A stretch of 46,990 bases of DNA from an uncultured Paracoccaceae bacterium (GTDB lineage Bacteria; Pseudomonadota; Alphaproteobacteria; Rhodobacterales; Rhodobacteraceae): assembly GCA_905182355.1 (NCBI GenBank), contig CAJJBH010000073.1, positions 1-46,990 of the forward strand. Direction: 5' to 3'. Of this stretch, positions 19,063 to 27,046 are shown in pieces. The notes beneath the pieces were generated by a model that saw only the letters and a program-made list of their open reading frames with translations, was not told the DNA's origin and did not search any database. The position numbers and the translations under genes are program-made. The stretch's first letter is position 1, and the number at the start of each line of letters is the position of its first letter.

Positions 19063-19992
19063 TCAAGGGATGGTGACCCAGGCAATCACAAGACTGATAG
19101 TAAGTATGCTGATTATTGTTGAAACAAGAATGGCGGCTGATACGCGTTGTGGCGCTACACCATAGTGTTGCGCAAGCATATAGACATTGCCGGCAACGGG
19201 CAGCGACGCCGCGGCGATTAAGACCATTGCGCTGAAGGGCTCGACCGAAAAAAGGTATATAGCACCAAATGCCACAAAGGCTGGATGCAGTACGAGTTTA
19301 CAAAAAGTAAGCCAACCCGCGACTTCGATCCGTTCAGCTGATTTGGATGCAAGTGATGCGCCAATTGCAAAAAGCGCACCGGGTGTTGCAGCGCCACCTA
19401 GGATTGCGAGGAACTCGTTGACGGGTACCGGTATTGGTAGGTTAAACGCTGCCCAAAACAGCCCCAATGACATTGCGACTATCATAGGGTTTTTTATGAG
19501 CCCCATCCCGACGGTCTTGAAAATACGTGCGGACATTTGGCCATCCTGTGAACCTGTCACAAGGATGACGATAAGGGATGAAAAGATGATCAAATCTACA
19601 GCCAGCATCATCATAATCGGACCAATTGCGGCCTCGCCAAATAACAAGGTCAGCATGGGGAGGCCGAGAAATCCGATGTTCCCGATGACTGCACATTGGG
19701 CTTCGATTGCTGTTGTCGCGACATCCAAGCGCCGGACAAAGCCGACAAGGGTTGCGATGCCGTAGACAAATGCTGTGCCCCAAAGATATGCGGCGATCAG
19801 CCTTATGTCCCATACTTCAGCTAGCTCAAGGTTGGCGGCAAAGCGGAAGATCATCGCAGAAAGTGCAAAGAAAAACACAAATTTCGTCAGATAGGCCGTC
19901 GCCTCTTCGTTGAAGAAGCGGGTTCGTCCTGCCGTATATCCAAGTGCGATAATAGCAAAGAAGGGCAGTGTTTTTAGAAATATGGCAATCAT
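19063..19992 (-). CDS. AEC family permease, 309 aa
   Basis: This is an auxin efflux carrier-type transporter: about ten hydrophobic spans in two halves, with the family's GLPMLTLLFGE region in the middle and NVYMLAQHYG near the end. Bacterial AEC proteins move small carboxylates such as malate or malonate, but the substrate here is not identifiable. It lies upstream of fghA on the same strand with an 85-base gap, so it may or may not belong to that operon. Confidence 0.88.
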   Translation of the reverse strand: MIAIFLKTLPFFAIIALGYTAGRTRFFNEEATAYLTKFVFFFALSAMIFRFAANLELAEVWDIRLIAAYLWGTAFVYGIATLVGFVRRLDVATTAIEAQCAVIGNIGFLGLPMLTLLFGEAAIGPIMMMLAVDLIIFSSLIVILVTGSQDGQMSARIFKTVGMGLIKNPMIVAMSLGLFWAAFNLPIPVPVNEFLAILGGAATPGALFAIGASLASKSAERIEVAGWLTFCKLVLHPAFVAFGAIYLFSVEPFSAMVLIAAASLPVAGNVYMLAQHYGVAPQRVSAAILVSTIISILTISLVIAWVTIP

Positions 19993-20030
19993 GCGTTAGG
20001 GATAGCCTGTGTTAACTACCCCCTGCAAGG

Positions 20031-21005
20031 TCAGCCGCTGCCAATTAAGACGCCCGCGCCAAACACAAGTGCCCCACCAAGGACAACCTGAAAAGCCGCA
20101 CGAAAAAATGGGGTATTCATGTATCTGTTCTGGATCCAAGCGATCGCCCAAAGTTCAACAAACACCACAACAAAGGCGATGATTGTCGCAGTCCAGAAGT
20201 CGGTAATCAGGTATGGCAGTGCATGACCCAACCCACCAAGCGTGGTCATTACGCCAGATGCGATTCCACGTTTGATGGGTGATCCACGGCCCGAAAGTTC
20301 ACCGTCGTCAGATGCGGCTTCGGTAAACCCCATTGAAATGCCCGCCCCGACAGATGCAGCAACACCAACAAGAAAAGTAGTCCAAGTGTCTTGAGTAGCA
20401 AAGGCCGTGGCAAAAATTGGCGCAAGGGTGCTGACCGACCCGTCCATAAGACCCGCTAAACCGGGCTGTATCCACGTTAGCAAGAATTTGCGCTTGGCGG
20501 TTTCATCTTCACTATTCCGACTATCGTCATCGAGGTGCTTGGCTTCAAGCTGCTTCGCCGTATTTTGATGGCCAGCCTCGGCTGCGGCCAAATCGCCTAG
20601 CAATTTACGGGTTTTTGCGTCAGACGTTCTGGCCGCCGCCGCATGATAAAACCGCGCAGCTTCGCTTTCCATAGCTTGCGCCTCGGATCGGATGGTATCC
20701 AATGCAAGGTTTTCGACTAGCCAGACAGGGCGACGGGCATAAAACCCTGAAACATGTTCCCGTCTGATCAGTGGAATGACCTGACCAAACCGTTCTTGGT
20801 GCAAGTCGATCAACATTTGTCGGTGGCCGTCTTCTTCTGCTGCCATCTCATCGAATATGGTTGAACTGCTTGGAAAGTCGTTGCGCAGATGTTCTGCGTA
20901 TCCACGATAAATGCGTGCGTCATCTTCTTCTGACGAAATCGCAAGCGCGAGGACTTCTTGTTCACTCAGGTCTTTGAACCGTTTTCGTGATAGAGAAAAA
21001 CGCAT
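20031..21005 (-). CDS. mbfA: Membrane-bound ferritin MbfA (ferritin-like domain fused to VIT1/CCC1 transporter)
   Basis: The 324-aa protein joins an N-terminal rubrerythrin/ferritin-like four-helix domain (about residues 10-155) to a C-terminal CCC1/VIT1-type membrane domain (about 175-324). The ferritin part has repeated Glu and Glu-x-x-His metal ligands: SEEDDARIYRGY, AAEEDGHRQM, SEAQAMESEAARFYH and AAAEAGHQ. The membrane part starts QPGLAGLMDGSVSTLAPIFA, typical of the VIT family. This fusion is MbfA, studied in Agrobacterium and Bradyrhizobium as an iron exporter protecting against iron and peroxide stress under the regulator Irr. Export from the cytoplasm is inferred from those homologues. 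Confidence 0.92.
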   Translation of the reverse strand: MRFSLSRKRFKDLSEQEVLALAISSEEDDARIYRGYAEHLRNDFPSSSTIFDEMAAEEDGHRQMLIDLHQERFGQVIPLIRREHVSGFYARRPVWLVENLALDTIRSEAQAMESEAARFYHAAAARTSDAKTRKLLGDLAAAEAGHQNTAKQLEAKHLDDDSRNSEDETAKRKFLLTWIQPGLAGLMDGSVSTLAPIFATAFATQDTWTTFLVGVAASVGAGISMGFTEAASDDGELSGRGSPIKRGIASGVMTTLGGLGHALPYLITDFWTATIIAFVVVFVELWAIAWIQNRYMNTPFFRAAFQVVLGGALVFGAGVLIGSG

Positions 21006-21014
21006 GCTTTAACT

Positions 21015-21032
21015 TTCTTAGAATAGAACTGA
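21015..21032. promoter_or_regulatory. Possible Irr/ICE-like half-site palindrome upstream of mbfA
   Basis: TTCTTAGAA (21015-21023) is a 4-1-4 inverted repeat ten bases upstream of the mbfA start, followed by TAGAACTGA. The left half matches the TTAGAA half of the iron control element known from rhizobia; the right half matches only partly. Its closeness to the ATG weakens the case. Confidence 0.2.
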
Positions 21033-21151
21033 TTTAGCATTTGTAACGCTGAATACAACGCCCCCTAATATTTTACTTTTAACCATACATGGCCTGAACA
21101 CGTTTGGCTTCGTGGTGGTGCTGTCGAAACATTCATGTTGTTTTATGGCGC

Positions 21152-22465
21152 TTATGTTTTCGGGCGATTGTCCACGATCCGCACGGCTTTGCCTTCGGAA
21201 CGTGCAACACCTCCAACATCTTTGACATCAATTTTAACGCTAATACCTATGGATTGTTTGATTGCTGCCGCCAATTCGCGCCCTGCATTGGCGCGATCCT
21301 CTGGCCCCATTGCAGTGTCGGATGCTTCGGTCATAACCTGCATTTGATCCATGCGGCCCGGGCAGGATAACTCAATCTGAAAATGGGGGGCAAGGCCAGG
21401 GCAAGCCATCAACGCTTCTTCGATCTGGGTTGGAAATACGTTTACACCGCGCAAGATGATCATGTCATCAGACCGCCCCGTAACCTTTTCCATCCGCCGC
21501 ATGCTGCGTGCAGTGCCAGCAAGCAATCGCGTCAGATCGCGTGTGCGGTAGCGAATGATCGGGAATGCTTCTTTGGTAAGGGATGTAAAAACCAATTCTC
21601 CCTGTTCACCTTCAGCCACAACTTCACCTGTTTCGGGGTTTATTATTTCTGGATAGAAATGGTCTTCCCAGATGTGCAGGCCATCTTTGGTCTCGATACA
21701 TTCATTGGCGACACCAGGACCCATGATTTCGCTAAGCCCGTAGATATCGACAGCGTGCATATCAAATGCTTGTTCGATTTCGTGCCGCATTGCGTTTGTC
21801 CACGGTTCTGCACCGAAGATTCCAACGTCCAAAGAGCAGTCGCGTGGATCAAGCCCTTGAGCTGCGAATTCGTCTAGAATGGAAAGGGCGTAAGATGGTG
21901 TGACGGTTATTCCATTGGGCTTGAAATCGTTGATAAGCCGGACCTGGCGCGGGGTCATTCCGCCCGAAATTGGCACGATGCTTAGTCCCAATGCATCTGC
22001 ACCTAAATGGATGCCCAACCCCCCAGTGAACAAGCCGTAGCCATAAGCATTGTGCAACATGTCGCCGCGTTTCAGCCCTGATGCACGTAGTGAACGTGCG
22101 ACAACAGACCCCCAGATATCTAAGTCATTTTGGGTGTACCCAACAACCGTCGGTTGGCCTGTGGTACCAGATGAGGCATGAATGCGGGCCAGTTGGTCGC
22201 GAGGAACGGCAAACATTCCGAAAGGATAATTTGCGCGAAGATCGGTTTTCACAGTGAATGGGAATTTCGAAAGATCGCTAAGCGACTTAAGGTCATCGGG
22301 ATGAATCCCAGCTGCATCAAACGAGGTTTTGTAAAATGGCACGTTGTCATACGCGTGACGTAGGGACCATTTTAAGCGCTCTAATTGCAATGCTTCAATT
22401 TCGTCACGGCTGGCAATTTCAATCGGGTCTAGCGATGATTTGGGGGGCGTTAGGTCTTTCATCAT
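21152..22465 (-). CDS. paaK: Phenylacetate-CoA ligase
   Basis: PaaK activates phenylacetate (or a related aryl acid) with ATP and CoA. The 437 aa fit the short adenylate-forming PaaK branch. Motifs: the AMP/phosphate loop ASSGTTGQPTVVGYT near residue 97, YGLSEIMGPGV, and FPIIRYRTRDLTRL, followed by the C-terminal RSDDMIILRGVNVFPTQIEE. The ATG overlaps the stop of the paaI gene upstream (ATGA). None of the epoxidase or ring-opening paa genes is here, so this could serve another aryl-acid pathway. Confidence 0.92.
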   Translation of the reverse strand: MMKDLTPPKSSLDPIEIASRDEIEALQLERLKWSLRHAYDNVPFYKTSFDAAGIHPDDLKSLSDLSKFPFTVKTDLRANYPFGMFAVPRDQLARIHASSGTTGQPTVVGYTQNDLDIWGSVVARSLRASGLKRGDMLHNAYGYGLFTGGLGIHLGADALGLSIVPISGGMTPRQVRLINDFKPNGITVTPSYALSILDEFAAQGLDPRDCSLDVGIFGAEPWTNAMRHEIEQAFDMHAVDIYGLSEIMGPGVANECIETKDGLHIWEDHFYPEIINPETGEVVAEGEQGELVFTSLTKEAFPIIRYRTRDLTRLLAGTARSMRRMEKVTGRSDDMIILRGVNVFPTQIEEALMACPGLAPHFQIELSCPGRMDQMQVMTEASDTAMGPEDRANAGRELAAAIKQSIGISVKIDVKDVGGVARSEGKAVRIVDNRPKT

Positions 22466-22911
22466 GCGACTCCGTCTTTTGCGATTGGTTCTGGGAAATG
22501 CTGGCCTTTGATCGTGCGTGACAGGCCGCGAAACAACGCAACTGTGCGCCCGTCTTCACCTGTCACTTTGACGTCGTAGATACCTGATCTGCCCGTTTTG
22601 GATACCTCGGATGCCTTGGCGATTAGGCGCTCGCCTAATTTCCCCGCTTCAACGTATGTGATCTGGTTTTGCTGTGCGACGGTTAGTTGATTGTAGGTGT
22701 TGCAGGCAAATGCAAACGCGCTGTCGGCAAGCGTAAAGATATAGCCGCCATGGCAAATTCCATGCCCATTCAACATATTTAAGCCAACTGACATAGACAA
22801 TTGCGCGCAGCCGACGCCAATTTCTTCGATGACGATGTTCAACCCTTGGCTTGCGGTATCTTGCGAAAACATAAGGGCTGCGCATTTTTCTGCGCGATCT
22901 TGCGGTGTCAT
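22462..22911 (-). CDS. paaI: Hydroxyphenylacetyl-CoA thioesterase PaaI
   Basis: This is a hotdog-fold thioesterase that releases CoA from stalled or dead-end phenylacetyl-CoA intermediates. The core motif NGHGICHGGYIFTLADSAFA contains the expected catalytic acidic residue. I start it at ATG 22911 (149 aa), because AGGGA lies eight bases upstream; an ATG at 22938 would add nine residues. It is co-translated with paaK. Confidence 0.92.
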   Translation of the reverse strand: MTPQDRAEKCAALMFSQDTASQGLNIVIEEIGVGCAQLSMSVGLNMLNGHGICHGGYIFTLADSAFAFACNTYNQLTVAQQNQITYVEAGKLGERLIAKASEVSKTGRSGIYDVKVTGEDGRTVALFRGLSRTIKGQHFPEPIAKDGVA

Positions 22912-23038
22912 GAAAGGTCCCTTCGTCTTATGTTTCAACTTTTGTCAGGTTGCGCATTTTTTGTAACATATTCAAGTCACGATATCATTGCCACTCTCAG
23001 AACCTTGATTTGTTTGCAAAAGGGCGCAAGTATAATTT

Positions 23039-23386
23039 ATGGTAAGCCAAACAAACACCTCATCAAATTTACGCGAAATGGCGAATCCACAAGTCGCTTT
23101 TCACCGAACTGAATTGGCACCAATTCTTTCACTGTACGGTCGTATGGTTGCTGCGGGTGAATGGCGTGACTATGGGATTTCTTGTCTGCGAGAGGTTGCG
23201 ATTTTTTCTATTTTTCGACGTACCGCGGAACATCCAATGTACCGGATTGAGAAACGTCCAAAATTGCGTGACAGACAGGGTATGTATGCTGTCGTTGGTA
23301 TGGATGGTCAAATACTTCGCCGCGGTCATGAACTGAAAGCAGTGCTGCGCGTGTTGGAGCGTAAATTGATCAAGTCAGTCGATTAA
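23039..23386 (+). CDS. DUF2794 family protein, 115 aa
   Basis: This is a small soluble alphaproteobacterial protein of unknown function. The family signature is plain: VAFHRTELAPILSLYGRMV, then EWRDYGIS, FSIFRRTAEHPMYRIEKRPK and GMDGQILRRGHEL. The start ATG 23039 has AGGG upstream at a long spacing; ATG 23078 (dropping 13 poorly conserved residues) is the alternative. It is divergent from paaI and converges with the NlpC/P60 gene one base away, so the two transcripts must overlap. Confidence 0.92.
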   Translation: MVSQTNTSSNLREMANPQVAFHRTELAPILSLYGRMVAAGEWRDYGISCLREVAIFSIFRRTAEHPMYRIEKRPKLRDRQGMYAVVGMDGQILRRGHELKAVLRVLERKLIKSVD

Positions 23387-23387
23387 T

Positions 23388-24170
23388 TCAAAGCCTTTTG
23401 TGCGCCGTTACATATCCGTCGCCTTGAACTGAAATTCGTTTTACAGCCTCAGTGATTGGCTCATAAGCGCAGGCCATGTGAAACGCATTCGCATGGATTA
23501 GGGTTTCGGCATCGGCAGCTATGGCGACGTGACCCTTCCAGAACAGCAGATCACCTTTTTGGATTGGTGCATTGGCTTCAAGATGCTGGCCCAATTGCGC
23601 CTGTTGTTGATCACTGTCACCGGGGCATGGAATTCCGCAGGTGGTCAGTGCTGCCTGAACCAATCCTGAACAATCGATACCTGTGTTGGAATTGCCACCC
23701 CAGAGATATGGTGTTCCTAGAAATATTTTGGCGACTTCGACAAAGTCGTTGTCGTTTTTTTCGATGGGGCAAAGGTGCTGGATTGGAATGTATCCCAGTC
23801 TTGTTTTGGCAAATTTTACGGATTGTTCAGTTACATTGATCAAGGACCCGTGGCTGATCCCCATAAGGTCGGGGGATTTCATGTCGGGATCCGTGTAGGT
23901 GTGGCTGGCAAGAGCGTTTATTCGGTGCGTTACTTTGTCATCACCACCCAAAGTGGTATGATTTAGATATCCGACATAACCGTCTTTTTCGGTAACGACG
24001 TAACAATATGGGTCTTTTCGACCAAGGATGGTGACACGTTCGCCAAACAAAACTTGTCTGTCGCGGTGTGCACCGGCAATGCGATTCAGGTTGGCAACAG
24101 GCACGCAAACTCTTGCGCATGTTCGTTCCGTGACAAGATCGGGATTTGGTGTACTTCGGGGATCAGTCAT
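23388..24170 (-). CDS. NlpC/P60 family cysteine peptidase, 260 aa
   Basis: This is a probable cell-wall peptidase cleaving gamma-D-Glu-diamino acid bonds or similar. Two SH3-like regions (about residues 15-135) precede the C-terminal NlpC/P60 domain. The catalytic Cys is in GIDCSGLVQAAL, and His residues are in WKGHVAIAA and LIHANAFH. No signal peptide is evident, so it may act on imported muropeptides in the cytoplasm. It starts directly after the TAA of the M17 peptidase gene (TAAATG), which suggests coupled expression and a joint role in peptide recycling. Confidence 0.92.
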   Translation of the reverse strand: MTDPRSTPNPDLVTERTCARVCVPVANLNRIAGAHRDRQVLFGERVTILGRKDPYCYVVTEKDGYVGYLNHTTLGGDDKVTHRINALASHTYTDPDMKSPDLMGISHGSLINVTEQSVKFAKTRLGYIPIQHLCPIEKNDNDFVEVAKIFLGTPYLWGGNSNTGIDCSGLVQAALTTCGIPCPGDSDQQQAQLGQHLEANAPIQKGDLLFWKGHVAIAADAETLIHANAFHMACAYEPITEAVKRISVQGDGYVTAHKRL

Positions 24171-25550
24171 TTACAGCGCGGTCTTGAGGGCTTGGAATAA
24201 CGCGCGGGTTGCTTGACCAACGCCACCCTTAGCCCGTGCTGGCGCAGCATTTGGTTGCCATCCGTAGATGTCAAAATGCATATAACGGGGAGTGTTGGTC
24301 ACAAAACGTCGCAGGAAAAGCGCGGCGGTAATGCACCCTGCAAATCCACCCTTTGGAGCATTGTCTAAATCAGCAATTCCGGGCTCGATCATGGTCTCAT
24401 AAGGATTATGGAACGGTAAACGCCAAACAGGGTCCGCATGTGTTTCAGCGGCCGTTTCTAGCGCCTTCGCGAGTTGAGGGTCGTCTGTGAAATATGGGGC
24501 CAAATCGGGCCCAACGGCGACACGGGCAGCGCCAGTTAATGTTGCCATCGAAATGATTAGGTCAGGCTTTTCCTCGTCGGCAAGCGCAAGTGCATCGGCC
24601 AGCACCAATCGTCCTTCGGCATCGGTGTTGTTTATCTCAACAGTAAGGCCCTTCCTTGATGTCAGAATATCTTGGGGCCTGAACGCATTTGCCGAGATTG
24701 AATTTTCAACAGCGGGAATAAGCACACGTAATTTGATCTTTTGATTGGTGGCCATAATCATATGGGCCAATCCCAACACGGCGGCAGATCCACCCATGTC
24801 CTTTTTCATCAGTCCCATTGAGGCACCGGGTTTGATGTTTAAGCCACCAGTGTCAAAGCAAACGCCTTTTCCAACTAGCGTTAGGGTTGGCCCGCTTTTG
24901 CCCCAACGCATATCGATCAATCGGGGGGCGCGGTCCGCTGCGCGCCCAACCGTGTGGATCATAGGAAAGTTCTGGGTCAGTAAGTCGGCCCCAACAATTA
25001 CATCTATGGCTGCGCCGAACTCTTTGGCAAGATCACGTGCAGCTTGCTCTAGTTGTGGTGGGCCCATGTCTGATGCGGGTGTGTTAATCAAATCCCGCGT
25101 CAACATTTCGCCGATAGCAAGCGCGGTGATTTCGTCGGCGTCCACACCGTCAGGTGCAACCAAATGCGCAGTCATAATCGAAGCTGATTTATAGCGGTCA
25201 AAGCGATAAGATTGAAGTAACCAGCCAAGGGCTTCTTGAGGCATGTGCTCGTCCGCGATACCAGAAGCAATATGATAGACGCCTTCGGGGAACTTCGCAG
25301 CCGCCCCTGCGAGGTGGAACCGTCCGCGCTTGCGTGATGCGGCATTGCCATATCCAGCAAGGGCCATAAGTGGACTACCATATTGCGCCGGAACAATAAG
25401 GGCCTGATGCAATGCGCCTTGAAACCCATTCGCTTCAACCCAAGCTTTTGTCATGGGTTGTTGTTGATTTGCCCATTGCGCAAGATCTTGTTCATCAATG
25501 ACATGAACAGCGATAGAATCGGGAGTTGCATCTGCAAACTGAACGGCCAT
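24171..25550 (-). CDS. M17 family leucyl aminopeptidase, 459 aa
   Basis: This is a two-zinc (or manganese) aminopeptidase that removes N-terminal residues from peptides. The metal and substrate site is intact: Lys and Asp in VGKGVCFDTGGLNIKP and KKDMGGSAAVLG, and the family signature NTDAEGRLVLADAL. The N-terminal domain is divergent, as usual for the PepA/PepB group. AAAGGTGA lies five bases before ATG 25550. It is the upstream partner of the NlpC/P60 gene. Confidence 0.93.
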   Translation of the reverse strand: MAVQFADATPDSIAVHVIDEQDLAQWANQQQPMTKAWVEANGFQGALHQALIVPAQYGSPLMALAGYGNAASRKRGRFHLAGAAAKFPEGVYHIASGIADEHMPQEALGWLLQSYRFDRYKSASIMTAHLVAPDGVDADEITALAIGEMLTRDLINTPASDMGPPQLEQAARDLAKEFGAAIDVIVGADLLTQNFPMIHTVGRAADRAPRLIDMRWGKSGPTLTLVGKGVCFDTGGLNIKPGASMGLMKKDMGGSAAVLGLAHMIMATNQKIKLRVLIPAVENSISANAFRPQDILTSRKGLTVEINNTDAEGRLVLADALALADEEKPDLIISMATLTGAARVAVGPDLAPYFTDDPQLAKALETAAETHADPVWRLPFHNPYETMIEPGIADLDNAPKGGFAGCITAALFLRRFVTNTPRYMHFDIYGWQPNAAPARAKGGVGQATRALFQALKTAL

Positions 25551-25615
25551 TAGGTCACCTTTCGAAGGTCAATTTTTCGACAGCCTAACGCCTGCCACAC
25601 GCGCTGCAAGCACGT

Positions 25616-25996
25616 TCAGATTGTTACGTCTTGTAAATCCCAAATTGCAGTCAGTGATTCCTCTCCGATGCGCATTAAGCGGCCCAAAGTCGCTGCCAAA
25701 GCAATGTTGTCTTCTTGATCAATACAATTGGTTACATGGACTGCGACGGTCGAGACAGCGGACATGCCAATTTGATCGGAAATCGCGACAAGTAACTTGA
25801 CGCTTTTGCGCAGGTCCAGCCATGCTGATGTGCGATACAAGCGGTCACAATGGGCCAGGCGCAATGCCAGTTCTTCCATAGCGTGGCAGACGACGTCTTC
25901 GGCGCTGGCTTCCCCCAATTGTGTGTAAAGTGCGCTTAATCTGTCTTGATCAACATCAACCGACTCTGTCGGCTTGATCTGTGTTACGTGCTTCAT
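25616..25996 (-). CDS. Conserved hypothetical protein, 126 aa
   Basis: This is a helical soluble protein with no recognised domain. It begins MKHVTQIKPTESVDVD, followed by Leu- and Ala-rich helices (AEDVVCHAMEELALRLAHC) that suggest a helical bundle. The start ATG 25996 has AAAGGTGA seven bases upstream; an in-frame upstream start at 26023 is less supported. It is divergent from the carbonic anhydrase gene and shares a 150-base promoter region with it. Confidence 0.7.
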   Translation of the reverse strand: MKHVTQIKPTESVDVDQDRLSALYTQLGEASAEDVVCHAMEELALRLAHCDRLYRTSAWLDLRKSVKLLVAISDQIGMSAVSTVAVHVTNCIDQEDNIALAATLGRLMRIGEESLTAIWDLQDVTI

Positions 25997-26079
25997 TTTA
26001 TTCACCTTTAAACAAGCCCCCACGGCTATTTCCCTTTTGCTGCAAGATCGTTCCTAAATAGTTATTGTGGCTTGTTCTT

Positions 26080-26100
26080 TTCACTCGAATTCGAGGTGAA
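26080..26100. promoter_or_regulatory. Near-perfect palindrome in the divergent promoter before the carbonic anhydrase gene
   Basis: TTCACTCGAA joins TTCGAGGTGAA as two arms with a single-base bulge, 47 bases upstream of the carbonic anhydrase ATG. Farther out, AACAAGCC (about 26009-26016) and GGCTTGTT (about 26069-26076) form a second, wider inverted repeat. Either could be an operator for the divergent genes. No regulator is identified. Confidence 0.35.
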
Positions 26101-26146
26101 TTCAGTCTATCTATTTTGACAGTTCTTTTGAATTTTGGATGAGACA

Positions 26147-26797
26147 ATGGATCAAGCGAAACCTTTGCCCACATATCTACTGCAACGCTATCATGGCTGG
26201 AAAGCAACCAGCTATGCAGAAAACCAAGCGTGGTATCGCCGCCTAGCATCTGAAGGACAACGCCCGCGTGCAATGGTTATTTCTTGCTGTGACAGCCGCG
26301 TTCATGTGACGTCAATTTTTGGGGCAGATCAGGGTGAGTTTTTCATTCACCGCAATATCGCGAACCTTGTGCCACCGTTTAAACCAGACGGGGATTACCA
26401 CGGCACCAGCGCCGCGGTAGAATACGCTGTAACTTCTTTGAACGTGACCCATTTGATCGTTTTGGGCCATTCAAATTGTGGTGGCGTTCAAGGGTGTATC
26501 GACATGTGCCAAGGCAAAGCTCCTGAACTGGAAGCGCAGGCAAGCTTTGTTGGTCGTTGGATGGACATTCTGCGCCCAAAATACGAGTTGGTCGCAGATG
26601 AGATTGATCCAGATGTTCAGGCGCGCCAACTTGAGAAACATGCAGTTGTTATTTCTTTGGAAAACCTCATGACGTTCCCGTTTATCAAAGACCGTGTCGA
26701 CCAAGGCGTGTTGTCTATGCATGGGTTATGGACAGATATCGGCGAAGGTGGGTTGGAATGCTATAATCCCAAAGCCAATGAATTTCATAAGGTCTAA
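26147..26797 (+). CDS. Beta-class carbonic anhydrase, 216 aa
   Basis: The enzyme interconverts CO2 and bicarbonate using zinc. The zinc-ligand motifs are intact: Cys and Asp in SCCDSRVH, and His and Cys in LGHSNCGGV. The start ATG 26147 follows GGATGAG with good spacing; an upstream TTG at 26135 would add four residues. The sequence is of the usual bacterial beta-class length. Its stop overlaps by four bases a small minus-strand ORF. Confidence 0.94.
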   Translation: MDQAKPLPTYLLQRYHGWKATSYAENQAWYRRLASEGQRPRAMVISCCDSRVHVTSIFGADQGEFFIHRNIANLVPPFKPDGDYHGTSAAVEYAVTSLNVTHLIVLGHSNCGGVQGCIDMCQGKAPELEAQASFVGRWMDILRPKYELVADEIDPDVQARQLEKHAVVISLENLMTFPFIKDRVDQGVLSMHGLWTDIGEGGLECYNPKANEFHKV

Positions 26798-26964
26798 GCA
26801 ACTCGACGAGCATCGCGTTTGGGGTAATGTTCCGGCAGTTCTTTGATAAATACCTTTAGGATTTCTTCTTTGGTAACGTGTAATGACACCTTGTTTGGTG
26901 GATGTACGTTACCGATCATAGTTATGCTGAGCCATTGGATGGTTGAATTCAATGTTAGGGTCAT
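26794..26964 (-). CDS. Small hypothetical ORF, 56 aa, with ribosome site inside a hairpin
   Basis: The frame begins ATG 26964 and encodes a short protein with no recognised family. A middle section NVHPPNKVSLHVTKEEIL looks like folded protein, and the C-terminus is basic. Eight bases upstream is GAAGGT, a good Shine-Dalgarno, which forms the 3' arm of a perfect 10-bp hairpin. A longer ORF from 27012 would run through that hairpin and is less likely. Whether the product is made is uncertain; the placed ribosome site is the main support. Confidence 0.4.
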   Translation of the reverse strand: MTLTLNSTIQWLSITMIGNVHPPNKVSLHVTKEEILKVFIKELPEHYPKRDARRVA

Positions 26965-26972
26965 TTTTTTAC

Positions 26973-27008
26973 ACCTTCGATACGCTGTAAAGATCGCATA
27001 TCGAAGGT
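26973..27008 (-). promoter_or_regulatory. Perfect 10-bp inverted repeat overlapping the Shine-Dalgarno of the small ORF
   Basis: ACCTTCGATA (26973-26982) and TATCGAAGGT (26999-27008) are exact reverse complements around a 16-base loop. Read on the minus strand, the 3' arm contains the GAAGGT ribosome site of the ORF starting at 26964. Neither strand shows a T-run after the stem, so it is not a typical terminator. It could regulate translation, or be a protein-binding palindrome. Confidence 0.6.
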
Positions 27009-27046
27009 ACATTGCAACATTTGTGAGCAGACGATTTATTTCAAAT

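Noticed and set aside
21152-22911. paaK-paaI as part of a full phenylacetate degradation cluster.
   Set aside because: None of the epoxidase, isomerase or ring-opening genes is nearby; only the ligase-thioesterase pair is present.
26973-27008. The 10-bp inverted repeat as the terminator of the carbonic anhydrase gene.
   Set aside because: No T-run follows on either strand, and the repeat sits about 175 bases after the stop codon.
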